DNA of 64,000 nucleotides from Ehretia macrophylla (GCA_037974665.1 CM075781.1:39060235-39124234), one strand, 5' to 3'; positions 1 through 12,455 are shown, numbered from the stretch's first letter. Numbers and translations: made by a program. The notes: a model not told the origin generated them from the letters alone.

Positions 1-2740
1 TGAGAGTTTTCAACTTCTAGATTGAACGTTTATTAACATTAACGCAATATTAAGTGAAAACATGATAAGTTCGATTTAAACGGTTATTGATTTCCTATGA
101 GATTTCTCTATAAAAGTACGCACGTTAATGAAATACGGACCAAATTTATTTTTATTTGAAAAACTTGCAACTCAAGTGAAGTTTACTACATTGTAGGTGC
201 AATCAAAATTCCATAATTCAAATTAAAAGCGATAAACCTCATTTTTTTGTTAAATTCTGTAGCCTAGTAGTAGCCAAATGGCTATAGATGGGCTACGAAA
301 GGGTCAAATTCGGTAGCCCATCCGTAGCTAGGGACTACGGATGGGCTACGAACAACTAAAAATATGTATTCTAACTTGTTAATAGGTAAGAACAACATAT
401 TAAAACAAGTTAATATCTTCATATTTTTCTTGTTTATGAAGTTTAGACTCAATGTGAGAGTTTTTTGACTCCTAGATTGAATATTTATTAACATTAACGC
501 AATGTTAAGTGATAACATAATAAGTTCGATTCAAATGGTTATTAATTTCCTATGAGATTTCTCTATAAAAGTACACACGTTAATGAAATACGGACCAAGT
601 TTATTTTTATTTGAAAAACTTGCAACTCAAGTGAATTTTCCTACGTTATAGGTGCAATTAAAATTTCATAATTAAAATTAAAAGTGATAAACCTCATTTT
701 TTTGTTAAGTTTCGTAGCCTAGCAGTAGCCAAATGGCTACGGATGGGCTACGGATGGGTCGAATTCGGTAGCCCATTATGCTACGGAAATGTCGAATTTC
801 GTATCCCATCCGTAGTTAGGGACTACGGATGGGCTACAAACAACTAATAATATGTATTCTAAGTTGTTAATAGGTAGGAACAACGTATTAAAACGTGTTA
901 ATATATTCATATTTTTCTTGTTTATAAAGTTTAAACACAATGTGAGAGTTTTCAACTTCTAGATTGAACGTTTATTAACATTAACGCAATATTAAGTGAA
1001 AACATGATAAGTTCGATTTAAACGGTTATTGATTTCCTATGAGATTTCTCTATAAAAGTACGCGTGTTAATGAAATACGGATCAAGTTTATTTTTATTTG
1101 AAAAACTTGCAACTCAAGTGAAGTTTACTACATTGTAGGTGCAATAAAAATTCCATAATTCAAATTAAAAGCGATAAACCTCATTTTTTTTGTTGAATTC
1201 CGTAGCCTAGCAGTAGCAAAATGGCTACGAATGGGCTACGAAAGGGTCAAATTCGGTAGCCCATCCGTAGCTAGGGACTACGGATGGGCTACGAACAACT
1301 AAAAATATGTATTCTAACTTGTTAATAGGTAAGAACAACATATTAAAACAAGTTAATATTTTTATATTTTTCTTGTTTATGAAGTTTAGACTCAATGTGA
1401 GAGTTTTTTGACTCCTAGATTGAATATTTATTAACATTAACGCAATGTTAAGTGATAACATAATAAGTTCGATTCAAATGGTTATTAATTTCCTATGAGA
1501 TTTCTCTATAAAAGTACACACGTTAATGAAATACGGACCAAGTTTATTTTTATTTGAAAAACTTGCAACTCAAGTGAAGTTTACTACATTATAGGTGCAA
1601 TCAAAATTTCATAATTAAAATTAAATGTGATAAACCTCTTTTTTTGTTAAATTTCATAGCCTAATAGTAGCCAAATAACTACGGATAGGCTACAGAAGGG
1701 TTGAATTCCGTAGCCAATTAGGCTATAGAAGGGTCGAATTCCTAGCCCATCTGTAGCTAGGGACTACGGATAGGCTACAGACAACTAATAATATGTATTA
1801 TAACTTGTTAATAGGTAGGAACAACGTATTAAAACGTGTTAATATCTTCATATTTTTCTTGTTTATGAAGTTTAAACACAATGTGAGAGTTTTTTGATTC
1901 ATAGATTAAACGTTTATTAATATTAACACAATATTAAGTGAGAACATGATAAGTTCGATTTAAACGACTATTGATTTTCTATGAGATTTCCCTATAAAAG
2001 TACGCACGTTAATGAAATACGGATCAAATTTATTTTTATTTGAAAATCTTGCAACTCAAGTGAAATTTACTACATTGTAGATGCAATCAAAATTTTATAA
2101 TTCAAATTAATAGTTATAAACCTCGTTTTTTTTGTTAAATTCCTTAGCCTAGCAGTGCCAAATGGCTACAGATGGGCTACGGAAAAAAGAAGTCCGTAGC
2201 CTAGTAGTAGCCAATTGGCTACTGCTAGACTACGGAATGGTCGAATTTCGTAGCCCATTCGTAGCTAGGAACTACGGATGGGCTACAGACAACTAAAAAT
2301 ATGTATTCTAACTTGTTAATAGGTAAGAATAACGTATTAAAACGTGTTAATATCTTCATATTTTTCTTGTTTATGAAGTTTAGATACAATGCGAGAGTTT
2401 TTCGACTCCTAGATTGAATGTTTATTAACAATAATGCAATGTTAAGTGAGAACATGATAAGTTCGATTTAAACAGCTATTGATTTCCTATGAGATTTCTT
2501 TATAAAAGTACGCACGTTAATGAAATACGAACCAAGTTTATTTTTATTTGAAAAACTTGCAACTTAAGTGAAGTTTACTACATTATAGGTGCAATCAAAA
2601 TTTCATAATTCAAATTAAAAATGATAAACCTCATTTTTTTGTTAAAATCTATAGCCTAGCAGTGGTCAATTAGCTACGGATGGGCTACGGACGTAGAGAA
2701 GTCCCCGTAGCTCATCCATAGCTAGGGACTATGGTTGGGC
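1..2740. repeat. CACTA subterminal tandem array, alternating short and long monomers
   Basis: The phrase GAGAGTTTT(T/C) followed by the same AT-rich body recurs at about 1, 454, 943, 1398, 1884 and 2393. Monomers are therefore roughly 453, 489, 455, 486 and 509 bp. Short and long monomers alternate, so 1-942 and 943-1883 form a two-monomer higher-order repeat. The longer monomers carry an extra block of GTAGCC/GGCTAC motifs. Reading frames of 76-78 codons recur once per dimer and are by-products of the repetition, not genes. Confidence 0.85.
313..349. repeat. Perfect 15-bp-arm hairpin repeated in each subterminal monomer
   Basis: GTAGCCCATCCGTAG at 313-327 and its exact reverse complement at 335-349 flank a 7-base loop. 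Versions recur near 808-836, 1256-1292, 1743-1782, 2250-2286 and 2707-2733, with increasing mismatches toward the terminus. Related CACTA elements use such paired motifs as transposase-binding sites; that role is inferred here. Confidence 0.8.
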
Positions 2741-2988
2741 TATAGACTTTATTATTTTATTTTTTCCTATTTAATTAAAATGTTTATATTTATGATGTAG
2801 CAAATTTGTCAAGGCTAGGCTACGGTGCTTTATTTTTTTAAAACTTTTTTTGAATAATATATAGTCCGTAGCCAATTCATGGCTATTTGGCCACTGCATG
2901 GCTACGAATGTTTTTAAGAATTTTTTGTCGATTTAATTAAATAATCCGTAGCTAGTCCGTAGCAAATTTTCCATGGCTAGGCTACGAA

Positions 2989-2994
<6 letters not shown>

Positions 2995-3045
<51 letters not shown>
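2995..3045. repeat. (AT)n microsatellite
   Basis: About 50 bases of uninterrupted TA dinucleotide lie inside the CACTA subterminal region. Confidence 0.95.
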
Positions 3046-3049
<4 letters not shown>

Positions 3050-3238
3050 TTAATTAAAATTATTGTCTATAGCCAATTGGTAGTAAATTTTTATTGCCAT
3101 TTCAACGGGGCCTAAGTTGGTTACAGATAGGGTACGAAATTTGTTTCCGTAGCAAATCCGTAGCCTGGCAGTAGCCAATTTACTACGGAAAAAATCCGTC
3201 ACCCAATTCCGTTGCCCAAACGCTGTTTTCTTGAAGTG

Positions 3239-3518
3239 TACATATGACATGTTCATGTTCTTGCATGTAAGGAAATAAAGTGAAGAAAATAGTTTTGTTA
3301 GACTTGAGTCTCCAAGAATTCATGCAAACTGGACCCAATTGTCGACTTTATAATCGTAAAATTGAAATTGGAGGAGTGGCCGGCTTGTACATGTGTAAAA
3401 CTCATTGCTTTATTATGGTAAAAACAGATGTTAAGGTATGAATCTAATGAGGCTGGATTTTGGAAATAAGCTTGTTTCCAATTTCCGTAAACCTGCAAAA
3501 CAGAGAACGGAGCCGCAA
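3239..3518. other. Short unassigned spacer between CACTA end and gypsy LTR
   Basis: A 66-codon minus-strand frame (3298-3498) is present but has no recognisable domain. I see no repeat ends or gene signals here. Confidence 0.5.
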
Positions 3519-5979
3519 TGTAAGACCCAGCCCGAGACTACATCTGCATTAGGTCATATTATACATAACTAAATTATTTTATATGCATTTGACTTCTTTT
3601 ATATGCTGTTAAATAGGTTTATGTATGTTTACCTCAATTTACATGCATATCATCGTTTAACGTGCAACCGAATATTCTAGGTGTCGTAGGAAATTAATTA
3701 ACACTATAGAGCTAAGATTAGTAACTAAATATTTAGGAATTGACCAAAATGGCAAACTAGTAATACGCAAGCAAGTTGAAGGGTACTCTTGTCCTTGGCT
3801 AAAATTTACAAAATATCCTAATACTATTTGATCTCACCCTAGTCAAAACACACAAACACACACCATTACACACTCACACCACACGACTCAAACACATACA
3901 CATAATCTGAACACACTACACGATTTTGGCCAAGGAGAAGAGAGAGAGTAGAAGAAGAAGAAGAAATGAAGGAAGAGAAAAATAGAAGCAAGCCATTTTC
4001 AAGCTCTTCAACCATTTTCAATCAATTTTCTTCCATTTCTTACTCTTGCAAAGGTGAGGGATGTTTTCAATAGCTTTGCTAAAGCCATATGATTCATGGT
4101 TATGTGTTCATCTTGTTGTTGAGAATGATTAAGATGTACATGGTTTTATATTGTGCACTTGAGCTTTATTTGATGATTTAGGATTTCATGACTTGGTATT
4201 GTGTGGTTATGGCTTATGGGTGTTCTAGGATGCTAGATTAATGTTTAAGTGTGGATGTTACTCTTGAAGTGAAGTTGGTTGAGTGAGGAGACCGTTTAGA
4301 AGACAAGTCTTGAGCCTTGAGTGTTGTTGATATTTTGTTGTTTCTAGTTGTGCCCTAATGTGTTTGGTTGGAATTGAATCTATATGTAAGTTATAGTATG
4401 CTTGTGTGATGTTGGAAATATGGTAGAAGGATGAGGAATAGGGTGTATGTAAAGGAGTTGCAAGGGTGGTGGCAAAAAAAAAAATGGGGTGAATTTGTGC
4501 TTGATTGTGAATTTGGGGTGAAAATCGTGCCTGTTCGGGGGTAAACCCAGTTGTGTTATCACGACTGGGTAACCCAACCGGACAAATTCCAGTAACATCC
4601 GGACGTCATACCCGGTCGTGATCAACACGACCGGACTACCTGTTGTTCAGTTTGACAACTTTGCGCAATAATTTTCCGAAGACTATGTCTCACCCAATTT
4701 AACTCCAAATTGAGTTTTGTTTGATTCTAAAACTATCTGCTTTCGATAAACTTTAATTCTATACTAAAATAAGAGTATTTGGAGTATGGGAAAGTAGGGA
4801 AATTAACCGCTTAAGTTAGATTAATGCAAAAGTTGAAGTTGTTTACTTAGTTAGCTAACATGAACAAGGAACATTGAGGAGATTATTTGGGCATTGTAAG
4901 AACATGTATTTATTGATCTTTCATTACACTTCAAGTTTTTCTTGATGAAGTATTGATTGGCTTTGAACTTGTTAGATATCATTACTTCAATATGTTTGCA
5001 TGACGGAGACAACGTACTTTGTTGTCGTCCAAATATGTTCTTGCTTGATTAGTACCCACTCTCGCTTGGTGTGTTTCCTTGAAGAGTTGGGACGCATTTT
5101 TCCAATTGTTAAATAATACAAGTAGCTTATAAACCCCATGGTAGAAGTTCCGATTCCCTTGAGCGGCATCGGGTTGTCGGGTATAAGTCTCGGCTACCAT
5201 GGTTATGGGTTGCCTCCAGAGTGCCCATTCTTAATTGGCGTGATAAAGATGATTTGACAAGAAAGTTCGAGACTAGCCATCTCCAACAACTGTTCGCGTA
5301 TCTATATCATTTTTATCTGCTCTCGCTTAGTACAACCCTTGGAGAGTAGAATTAGGTACTTGTTTTGTTGTCGTTATTATATATATATGGTATTCAATTA
5401 TTAGTTGCTCTTATGTGCACGACATGAGTTATCAAACTGGTTTTGAGAGGATAAAGCCTGTGTGAAAACCTTAATTTCTCATCCTCACTGAGCTATATGC
5501 AGGATTAGCTCACCCATCTTTCTAGTACTTACAAGTGAGACCGAGGTCGAGCTAACTGTATAGGTTGAGGGCGATGAGGCTTTATGTGATGAGACTGACT
5601 TCTATTTTTGTTGATCTTCATGCTTGTGTTGAAGACATAGATTGTTAATAGAAACCGATGATGTACTTTTGAACAACCCTATATTATGTAATATTCTTTT
5701 GGATTATTAACTATATACTAAGCTTGATTACCATTCTTTTAAGGCCTAGATGTCTGTATTTGGCCATGTATGAGGTACAAGTAGGGAAGCTAGGTCTTGT
5801 AATTATGAAACAAGTTGTTGTGGCCTCTTAATGCCAAATGCCATGAGCATTCTTTTGAAGTTACTCGTGGAAGTTAATGAATGTTTAGGTTGTTAAAAAA
5901 TGATCTTACAGGTATTAAGCTGGTTAACACGTCGTGCTCCGACCTTAACCTCCACAGGCCTTGGTCCCGGGGCGTGACA
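3519..5979 (+). mobile_element. 5' LTR of a Ty3/gypsy retrotransposon
   Basis: The segment begins TGTAAGACCCAG and ends GGCGTGACA, the TG...CA boundaries of an LTR, about 2.46 kb long. It is followed 10 bases later by a tRNA-Met-type primer site and then by a gag frame, which fixes it as the 5' LTR. It belongs to the same family as the solo LTRs at 28561-30931 and 60144-62517, which lie on the opposite strand: both ends and several internal blocks match, for example TTATTTTATRTGCATTTG near the start and CGACCTTAACCTC / CGTCCTTAACCTC near the end. No 3' LTR partner was found, so the element is truncated. Confidence 0.85.
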
Positions 5980-5989
5980 CCTATTTAAG

Positions 5990-6001
5990 TGGTATTAGAG
6001 C
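5990..6001 (+). other. Primer-binding site, initiator tRNA-Met type
   Basis: TGGTATTAGAGC differs at one base from TGGTATCAGAGC, the usual primer-binding site of plant gypsy elements, and sits just after the LTR end. Confidence 0.8.
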
Positions 6002-6290
6002 TAGCTTTAGTTAGCATTGAGCTAGCTTTAGTTAGCGTAGTCCGAGTTTTGAATAGTGGTCCCTGGGGAAGAGTCTTTACCTGAATAAAGTCTTAGGTGA
6101 TTTTTATATGTACTTATGTGTAACCATATGTACTTAACGTGTTATAATTGTTTCTTGTTTATGTTTAACTTACATGTTAGATATAGTTCTATTACGTGCA
6201 TATTAGGAGTGTTATAAGTGTATGTGTTCATGACTCACATAATTCATGCATAACCTATAACCGTGACTGGTATCTGTTCTATATCTATAG

Positions 6291-7330
6291 ATGGCAGGTC
6301 ATAACACTCGTAGCAACACTGGATCCCAAGAGCGCAGGAATGCGAATCAAGCTAATCTCGGGATGGCGATGTTCAATTTGATGGCGATTGCTGTAGATAG
6401 AATGAGTCGAGTTATGGAACAACAAGCAGCAACGGCAAATAATAATAATAACAATAACAACAATCATGGTGCTGGTAGCAGTGATGGAAACGAATGTAAT
6501 AGGGGAGGTGATAACCTCAAGGATTTCTTGTTCTACAGCCCTCCGAAGTTCAGGGGCCAACCAAATAGTGAAGAGGCAGAATATTGCCTGTCTCGGATGA
6601 AGAAGATTTATGTTGCACGGGACTATGCAGAGGAGAAAAAGGTCGCCTATGCAGTCTTTCAGTTAGAAGGTGATGCAGAGACATGGTGGGATATAGTGAG
6701 AGATCAGTGGGAGGTTCAACATACTCTATTTACATGGAGGAACTTTGTTAGAGCATTCAAGAGTAAATACATATATAAGGTTTCTCGGGACAGGAAGATG
6801 AATAAGTTTATGTACTTAAAGCAAGGAAGCATGACGATGGCGGAGTATGGGACAAAATTTGATAGACTCTCCCAATATGCACCGTATATGGTCTAGACCC
6901 CGGCCACCAAGATATGGAAGTTTAACCAAGGGATGAGACTCGAGATTCAGGATAGGCTGAGAATAGCGGAGTTCGACACTTATAATGCTATTATTACGGT
7001 TGCATCGAGGGTTGAAGAGATAAAATTATCAATGAAGGTTGGTCTATCTTAGCAGAACAAGAGGCCCTTTCAGACTCAGGGTCAGTCTAGAGCATTCTAG
7101 ACCCAAAAGCCCTAGGATCAGGCTAGACTAGCAGTTATTAGGCCTCCGCCTAACGTCCCAACCACTCAGGTAGTTCGTGGAGCACCGGGAAGTGCAACTA
7201 CATCCTAAATTATTGTGTGCAAATATTGTAACAAGAAAAGGCACTCTAAAGCCCAATGTTGGAGGAAAAGTGGCAAGTGTATAAGGTGTGGAAGTGATCA
7301 ACATCTCGTTAAAGATTGCCCAAAGTGGCA
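6291..7330 (+). pseudogene. Ty3/gypsy gag with two CCHC zinc knuckles, broken by stops
   Basis: The frame starts at ATG 6291 (MAGHNTRS...), has an Asn-run region, then the retrotransposon gag core with FYSPPKFRGQ and GDAETWWD. It stops at TAG 6894-6896, but gag homology continues in the same frame, with further stops near 7050 and 7205. The C-terminal part from 7215 holds two consecutive C-x2-C-x4-H-x4-C knuckles (cysteines of the first at codons 2, 5 and 15 after 7215; the second at 22, 25 and 35), which bind genomic RNA in functional elements. There is no frameshift within gag, only nonsense mutations, so decay is by point mutation. Confidence 0.88.
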
Positions 7331-7790
7331 GAGGAATGATGCTCTAGTTCAGCCTGTAAGGAATGCTCCAGCGCAAATGGTTCAAGCCCGAGCTTATGCC
7401 GTGGATCAAGAAGTCATTGTAGATGATCCTGGTATTGTTGAAGGTACCTTCTTGATTCACAATCAATTGCTTAAGGTTCTTTTTGATACTGGAGCTATGT
7501 ATTCATTCATAACTCCCAAATATGCATATCGTACTAAGTTTCCGGTTGAGAACTTACCATATAATGTAGAAGTTAGCACACCAATGGGCCCCAGATATGC
7601 CACTAGACTGGCATGTAAAGCATGTAAGATATAGGTTGGGAATCGGGAATTTTTGGCTGATCTCATAATGCTTATCTTCCGAGACTATGAGGTTATTATG
7701 GGGATGGACTAACTATCACGACATCATGCACGATTAGATTGTCAAACCAAGGTTATTGACTTCTGAGTACCGGGACAACCTGTACTTAAG
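7331..7790 (+). pseudogene. Ty3/gypsy aspartic protease remnant
   Basis: The same frame as gag continues into VLFDTGAMYSFIT, the retropepsin active-site signature (catalytic Asp codon at 7485-7487). The Ala-Met after DTG replaces the usual Ala-Ser/Thr. A stop follows at about 7632. The next region still reads like the protease-RT linker but carries further stops, so no complete Gag-Pol polyprotein can be made. Confidence 0.8.
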
Positions 7791-8765
7791 GTGAGAGGAG
7801 AACGTGACTTATCGGGAAATACTGGGAAATCCTCAGGCAAGGCTGGGAAATACATGAGAAAAGGTTGCAAGGGATATTTGGGTTACTTAATCAACAAGCC
7901 AACGGATCAAGTTAAGTTAGTGGAAGTACTAGTGGTTAAAAAGTATGCTGATGTATTTCTGAAAGAATTGTCAGGATTACCGCCTAAAAGAGAGATTGAG
8001 TTTGCGATTGAGACCCTACCAGGTACACAGCCAATCTCTAAGGCTCCTTACCGCTTGGCTCCACTGAATTGCAAGAGTTGAAGGTTCAGTTACAAGGCTT
8101 GTTGGAAAAAGGCTTCATACAACCTAGTTCATCTCTATGGGATACCCCGGTGTTGTTTGTGAAGAAGAATGATGGAACGTTGAGGCTTTGTATTGATTAT
8201 AGGGGGTTGAATCAAGTGACAATAAAAAACAAGTACCATTTGCCATTGATCGATGAATTGTTCAATCAACTTCAAGGAGCTAAGGTTTATTCAAAATTTG
8301 ACTTGCGGCAAGGATATTATCAACTCCGTATCAAGCAGGAGGATATACCTAAGTCAGCTTTCAGAACGAGGTACGGGCATTATGAGTTTGTTATAATATC
8401 ATTTGGATTAACAAATACTCATGCCGCTTTTATGGACTTGATGCACAAGGTGTTTCAACCGTATTTGGACTAGCTCATGGTGATTTTTATAGATGATATC
8501 TTGGTGTATTCAAAGACCAAGGAGGAACATGGGAGGCATTTGCGTTTGGTATTGCAGAAGTTGAAGGAGCACCAACTGTTTACCAAGTTCAGCAAATGTG
8601 AGTTTTGGCTCAAACAAGTGGCCTTCTTGGGTCATGTGATATCCCAAGAAGGGATTGTTGTGGATCCTTCTAAGATTGATGTTGTGTAGTCATGGAAGAA
8701 ACTGAAGAATGTCACGGAGGTATGTAGTTTTCTCGGTTTGGCTGGATACTACAGGAGATTTGAAT
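7791..8765 (+). pseudogene. Ty3/gypsy reverse transcriptase, frameshifted and truncated after RT
   Basis: The reading begins in the gag frame with pol sequence (VKKYADVFLKEL, PYRLAP), shifts by a one-base loss near 8065, and continues with the RT fingers and palm ([31 protein letters not shown]). The catalytic motif is FIDDILVYS (about 8484-8510), preceded by an in-frame TAG at 8472. After a stop at 8688 homology continues to GLAGYYRRF near 8761, the start of the RNase H-connection region, then ends abruptly. RNase H, integrase and 3' LTR are absent, so the element is a 5' fragment. Confidence 0.88.
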
Positions 8766-9100
8766 GTTACACTTAAAGGTAGCTTCCTTAGATAAGTAGA
8801 TAACTTCAGGATGATGGTTGGATTGTGGATTAGAGGTTCTAAGGAGACAATATGTAGTCAAAGAGGTGATAGTACACTTCAGGAACTTGTCTTTGGCTAT
8901 AAGTGAGTATAGCGGGGCATTATGGTCAAGTATTGCTAGAGGACTAGCGAGAATATTCTATTCATTTCCAGAAGAAAGGTTAATTATGTCTTTGGTCCCT
9001 CTTCTAGCTATCTACCTTATAAAATATTTAAACTTAGTTAAGATATATTATTTTAAGAGAGGATATAATCCTTTGACGATTAGAATCAAAGAAGACTTTC
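8766..9100. other. Unassigned sequence after the gypsy truncation point
   Basis: A 96-codon plus-strand frame (8818-9108) exists but shows no motif I recognise. It could be an internal piece of the same retroelement or unrelated DNA joined at the truncation. Confidence 0.4.
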
Positions 9101-10040
9101 TATTTTAGGAAGGAGTTTCTATTTTGAGAATTGTCAAGATATTGAATTATGTAATTAATTAATTAATTAAAGTCCAGAAGACTGCTGAGATATTTAAGGT
9201 AATTTTTTCACTGTTAGAAAAATAGATTATTCTTAAATAGTAGTTTGGATTTAGAATGAATTAAAGAGTGTTCAATTTATTGGCAATTAGATATTTAAAA
9301 ATAGACTTTCTATTTTATGGAAAGAGATTTCTATTTGTTATTTATTGTCAGGATTAAATTAAATTGGAGCAAACTGGCTGAACTAGGACCATGGCTCACA
9401 GTAGGACCACCTACCTTAGAAAAATCGGCCAAGGGTGGAAAAGAAGGGAGAAGGAAAAAAAATAGGAAATTACTTGTGGAAGAGATTTGGACTTTTCTCT
9501 GACCAAATCCCATATCGGAATTTCAGGAATTTTTCTCTAAATCTTTTGCCTATAAATAAACCTCTTCTCTAACTCTGAAAAAGGCTCTACACATAATCTC
9601 TTCTCATATATCTCTTCTCTCTCTCTTAAGTAAGCTTTGCCTTTGTGAAGAAACTCATTTCTAGTTTATATCTTTTAGTTTAGCAAAATCTAGTCCCACA
9701 ACTAGATTATACTTTAGAAAGATTTTGGTCATAGAGGAGAAGATCAAAGTAAAGGAGCAGAAGTAACATCTTCTAGGCTTGAAGATCAAGGTGTTTTGTG
9801 TTCTTGCATCGTTTTTCGCAAGAGGTATGCCTAGATCCTTGTTTCAATTGGAAATTAAATTGTAAACTATTTTTTGTTTTACTATTACATGTTTAATCGC
9901 AGTAAGATCCTACATGATTATTTTCGCCATGTTCATAGAAATTTTTTGAATATGAATCATGTAACCTAACCACTTTTTCCTTCATGATCTTCTTAAACCC
10001 GTGGCATCACGATCCTAAAATTGTAAGTTCGGTTATCATT
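9100..10040 (+). mobile_element. Possible LTR relic with promoter-like and primer-site-like signals
   Basis: The region contains a clear TATAAATA at 9551-9558, followed by a CT-rich leader (9570-9640) and a long untranslated-like stretch. It then reaches TGGTATCAAAGATT at 10051, similar to the tRNA-Met primer site TGGTATCAGAGC. That order (promoter, leader, primer site) fits a 5' LTR, probably copia-like. Exact LTR ends and a partner LTR were not found, so this is tentative. Confidence 0.4.
9551..9558 (+). promoter_or_regulatory. TATA box of the putative LTR
   Basis: TATAAATA followed by a pyrimidine-rich leader typical of plant LTR promoters. Confidence 0.4.
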
Positions 10041-10170
10041 TTTGTTCTTATGGTATCAAAGATTATATTGGTGAAAATTGGGGTGGTGACAATATCAACC
10101 ATAGTTAGGAATGATATGTAGGAAATATTTGGACATACTCTCTGTTAACATCTTGACATTATTTATCCTA

Positions 10171-11018
10171 GATTTAGATCCCTTAATAATATTGTTTGTA
10201 TAATAATGTTATTAGGAAATAATCTTAACTGTTCATTTATCAAGAAAATATCTAGACCCTTAATTGAATATCAAACAAAATCAACCCACAATCTTTTCTA
10301 ATTTATTTTTCGCCATTTCTTTTCCATTGCTTCTTTCATTAATCTTGCAGTTGGTTTCCACGAGACCAGTAAAATACAAAATTGAATCAATTTAATGCTA
10401 TATTGACTCATAGCCAACACTATTATTCTATTATAATTGTAAAATTGAACTGACTAAAAGTACTATCAAAAAAAGAAAAAACACAAAAGAATGTAATATA
10501 ATAGAGAATGGATGATAAGAGGGAGATTGTTCTTCAGACAATTACACTTATAATTTGTAAATAAAGAATGGATGATAAGAGGGAGATCATTTTTCAAACA
10601 CCATATTTACCAAGAAACAAATGATTTGGCATGATAAACAGAGAACACATGGAACATTACTATCAACTTCACAATTTTACAATTGCAATAAAATAGTAGT
10701 GTTTGTTATGAGTCAATATAGCATTAAATTGATAAATCACAACTCAACCAGTTGGATACCAATTGCAAGATTAAAGCTTTCAGGATGTTCTTTCGACAAT
10801 TCTAATCTTATGTTTCAGAGTTCCAATCATGGACGAGGATTGTAATAACGAAAGAAACAATGAAAAAAAATGGTGGGGAAATAAATTAGGAAAATATTTT
10901 TGGTTAATTTTGTTTGATATTCAATTAAGAAACTAAATGTTTTTTTGGTAAATGAACGGATAAGATTATTCTCTAATAATATTATTATACAAATAATATT
11001 ATTAGGGGATCCAAATCC
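10171..11018. mobile_element. Fold-back element with roughly 300-bp inverted arms
   Basis: The left arm 10171-10448 and the right arm 10672-11018 are reverse complements with scattered mismatches. Shared landmarks are GGATCCC(C/T)TAATAATATT at the tips, TTAATTGAATATCAAACAAAAT in mid-arm and GAGTCAATATAGCATTAAATTGAT near the loop. The loop (10449-10671) holds a direct repeat of AGAATGGATGATAAGAGGGAGAT at about 10505 and 10565. No transposase is encoded. The structure fits a MITE or fold-back element; the superfamily is not assigned because the target duplication is not clear. Confidence 0.75.
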
Positions 11019-11074
11019 TTGCAACTAAGTGAAAAACATTAACATGTTCGAATAATGTAGTTGCAAAATTTGAC

Positions 11075-11948
11075 TAGGAATGATAATAGGACGAGTTCGG
11101 GACGGGTTCGGGATGGGGGGGACCTATCCCCGCACCTCTCCCTGTCACCTGAAAGGACTTCCCGTCCCTCGCCCCACCCTTGTTAATAAATCCTCGAGGG
11201 GTATGGGAATTACCCACAGAGTTTTTTTTTTGTTTTTTTTAAACTATGCACTTACATTAATCTACAATACACAAACTTCAAGATGTAAACTAAAATTAAA
11301 TGAAAATATAAATATAGATATTAAATTAACATCAAATATGTAGTATAGATTGAGTTTTAGTTTTGCAATTAAAAATAAATATTCCTTGCAATAACTTAAT
11401 AAAGAGAAGAATATTGAAAAGAGTATCTGAGATAGAATCCTAAAAAAGTGGGTTAATGGTGAGTGGTAAGTCTTGATAGACGTATTTTATATTTATAAGC
11501 TATAATCCTAAGAGGTTTAGGTTCTTTTTTCTGGTCAAAATAAGATATTTAACTTTAAAGTTTACTGTTTACAGGTTAGTTTCATTGACACAATTTGAGC
11601 TGTAAAATATAAAATATTAATATGTAACCCTAACACTAATACAAATAAGGAAATAGAGAGGAATTAATTAATATTAACAATTAGCCTAATAAATTAGGAA
11701 AGAATAATCTTTCCTAATACTATACAATTAACTAAAATATTTTAACATAGATAAATAAATAAAATGTTTAAACAATTTTATTAATATGCGGGGTGGGAAA
11801 TGTCTATCCTCATCCCCTGCCCCACCCATGTGCAGGGATTCAAAGTCAATTCTCATCCCCTGCCCCATTCCCTGTCCCCCACCCCAATAGTACCCCCATT
11901 TGGGGCAGGGGCGGGGGCCCACAAAATCCATCCCCATTGCCATCCCTA
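11075..11948. mobile_element. Non-autonomous hAT element with GC-rich termini
   Basis: The ends are TAGGAATGATAAT (11075) and, on the minus strand, TAGGGATGGCAAT (from 11948), matching a common plant hAT terminal repeat. Flanking octamers AATTTGAC (11067-11074) and AGTGTGAC (11949-11956) agree at 6 of 8 bases, consistent with an old 8-bp hAT target duplication. Each end carries 100-170 bp of G/C-rich GGGGCGGGG-like sequence, while the middle is AT-rich without a transposase frame. Confidence 0.75.
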
Positions 11949-12024
11949 AGTGTGACAAATAATACTTTCTTTCCTTTTAGAGAAAATACAATATAGAAAA
12001 TAATTGGAGAGTTTCATACATTTA

Positions 12025-12254
12025 GGTTGTGATTGGTATGAGAGAATGAGTTAAGAATAGAATGATATTTTCAAATTTATTTTGATTCTTATGCTTAGTA
12101 TGAGGGAATGAACTTGACAATCTCATTCCCAAGATAATCACATTCTCCTATACATGGGAATAGTCATTTCAGGCCAAACACATGAGAATAGCTCATTCCC
12201 ATGTGGTTGGGAATGAACCTTATTTTTTAAATGACAAATATACCCCTGTCAAAT

Positions 12255-12321
<67 letters not shown>

Positions 12322-12421
12322 GTAATAGTTTAATAATAATAATAATAATAATAATAATTTATTATTAAATTATAATATTAATATTAATAATTATAATAAT
12401 AACATTATATCAATAATAGTC

Positions 12422-12455
<34 letters not shown>

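Larger units (their letters stand above)
1..3238 (-). mobile_element. CACTA (En/Spm) DNA transposon, terminal portion cut by the window edge
   Basis: Positions 3221-3238, read on the minus strand, give CACTTCAAGAAAACAGCG, which matches the CACTAcAAGAAAA-type terminal inverted repeat of plant CACTA elements with one change in the CACTA core. Everything to the left is a dense subterminal array of GGCTACGGAT-like motifs in both orientations, a hallmark of CACTA subterminal regions that bind the element's own transposase. No transposase frame is visible, so only the terminal part lies in the window, or the element is non-autonomous. The 3-bp target duplication cannot be checked because the other end is missing. 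Family assignment rests on the TIR and the subterminal motif architecture. Confidence 0.8.

Noticed and set aside
282..2455. Three similar 76-78 codon minus-strand frames (282-518, 1225-1461, 2225-2455)
   Set aside because: They recur once per repeat unit of the CACTA subterminal array and have no domain; they are repeat by-products.
11728..11996. Overlapping Pro/Gly-rich frames on both strands
   Set aside because: Caused by the GC-rich end of the hAT element.
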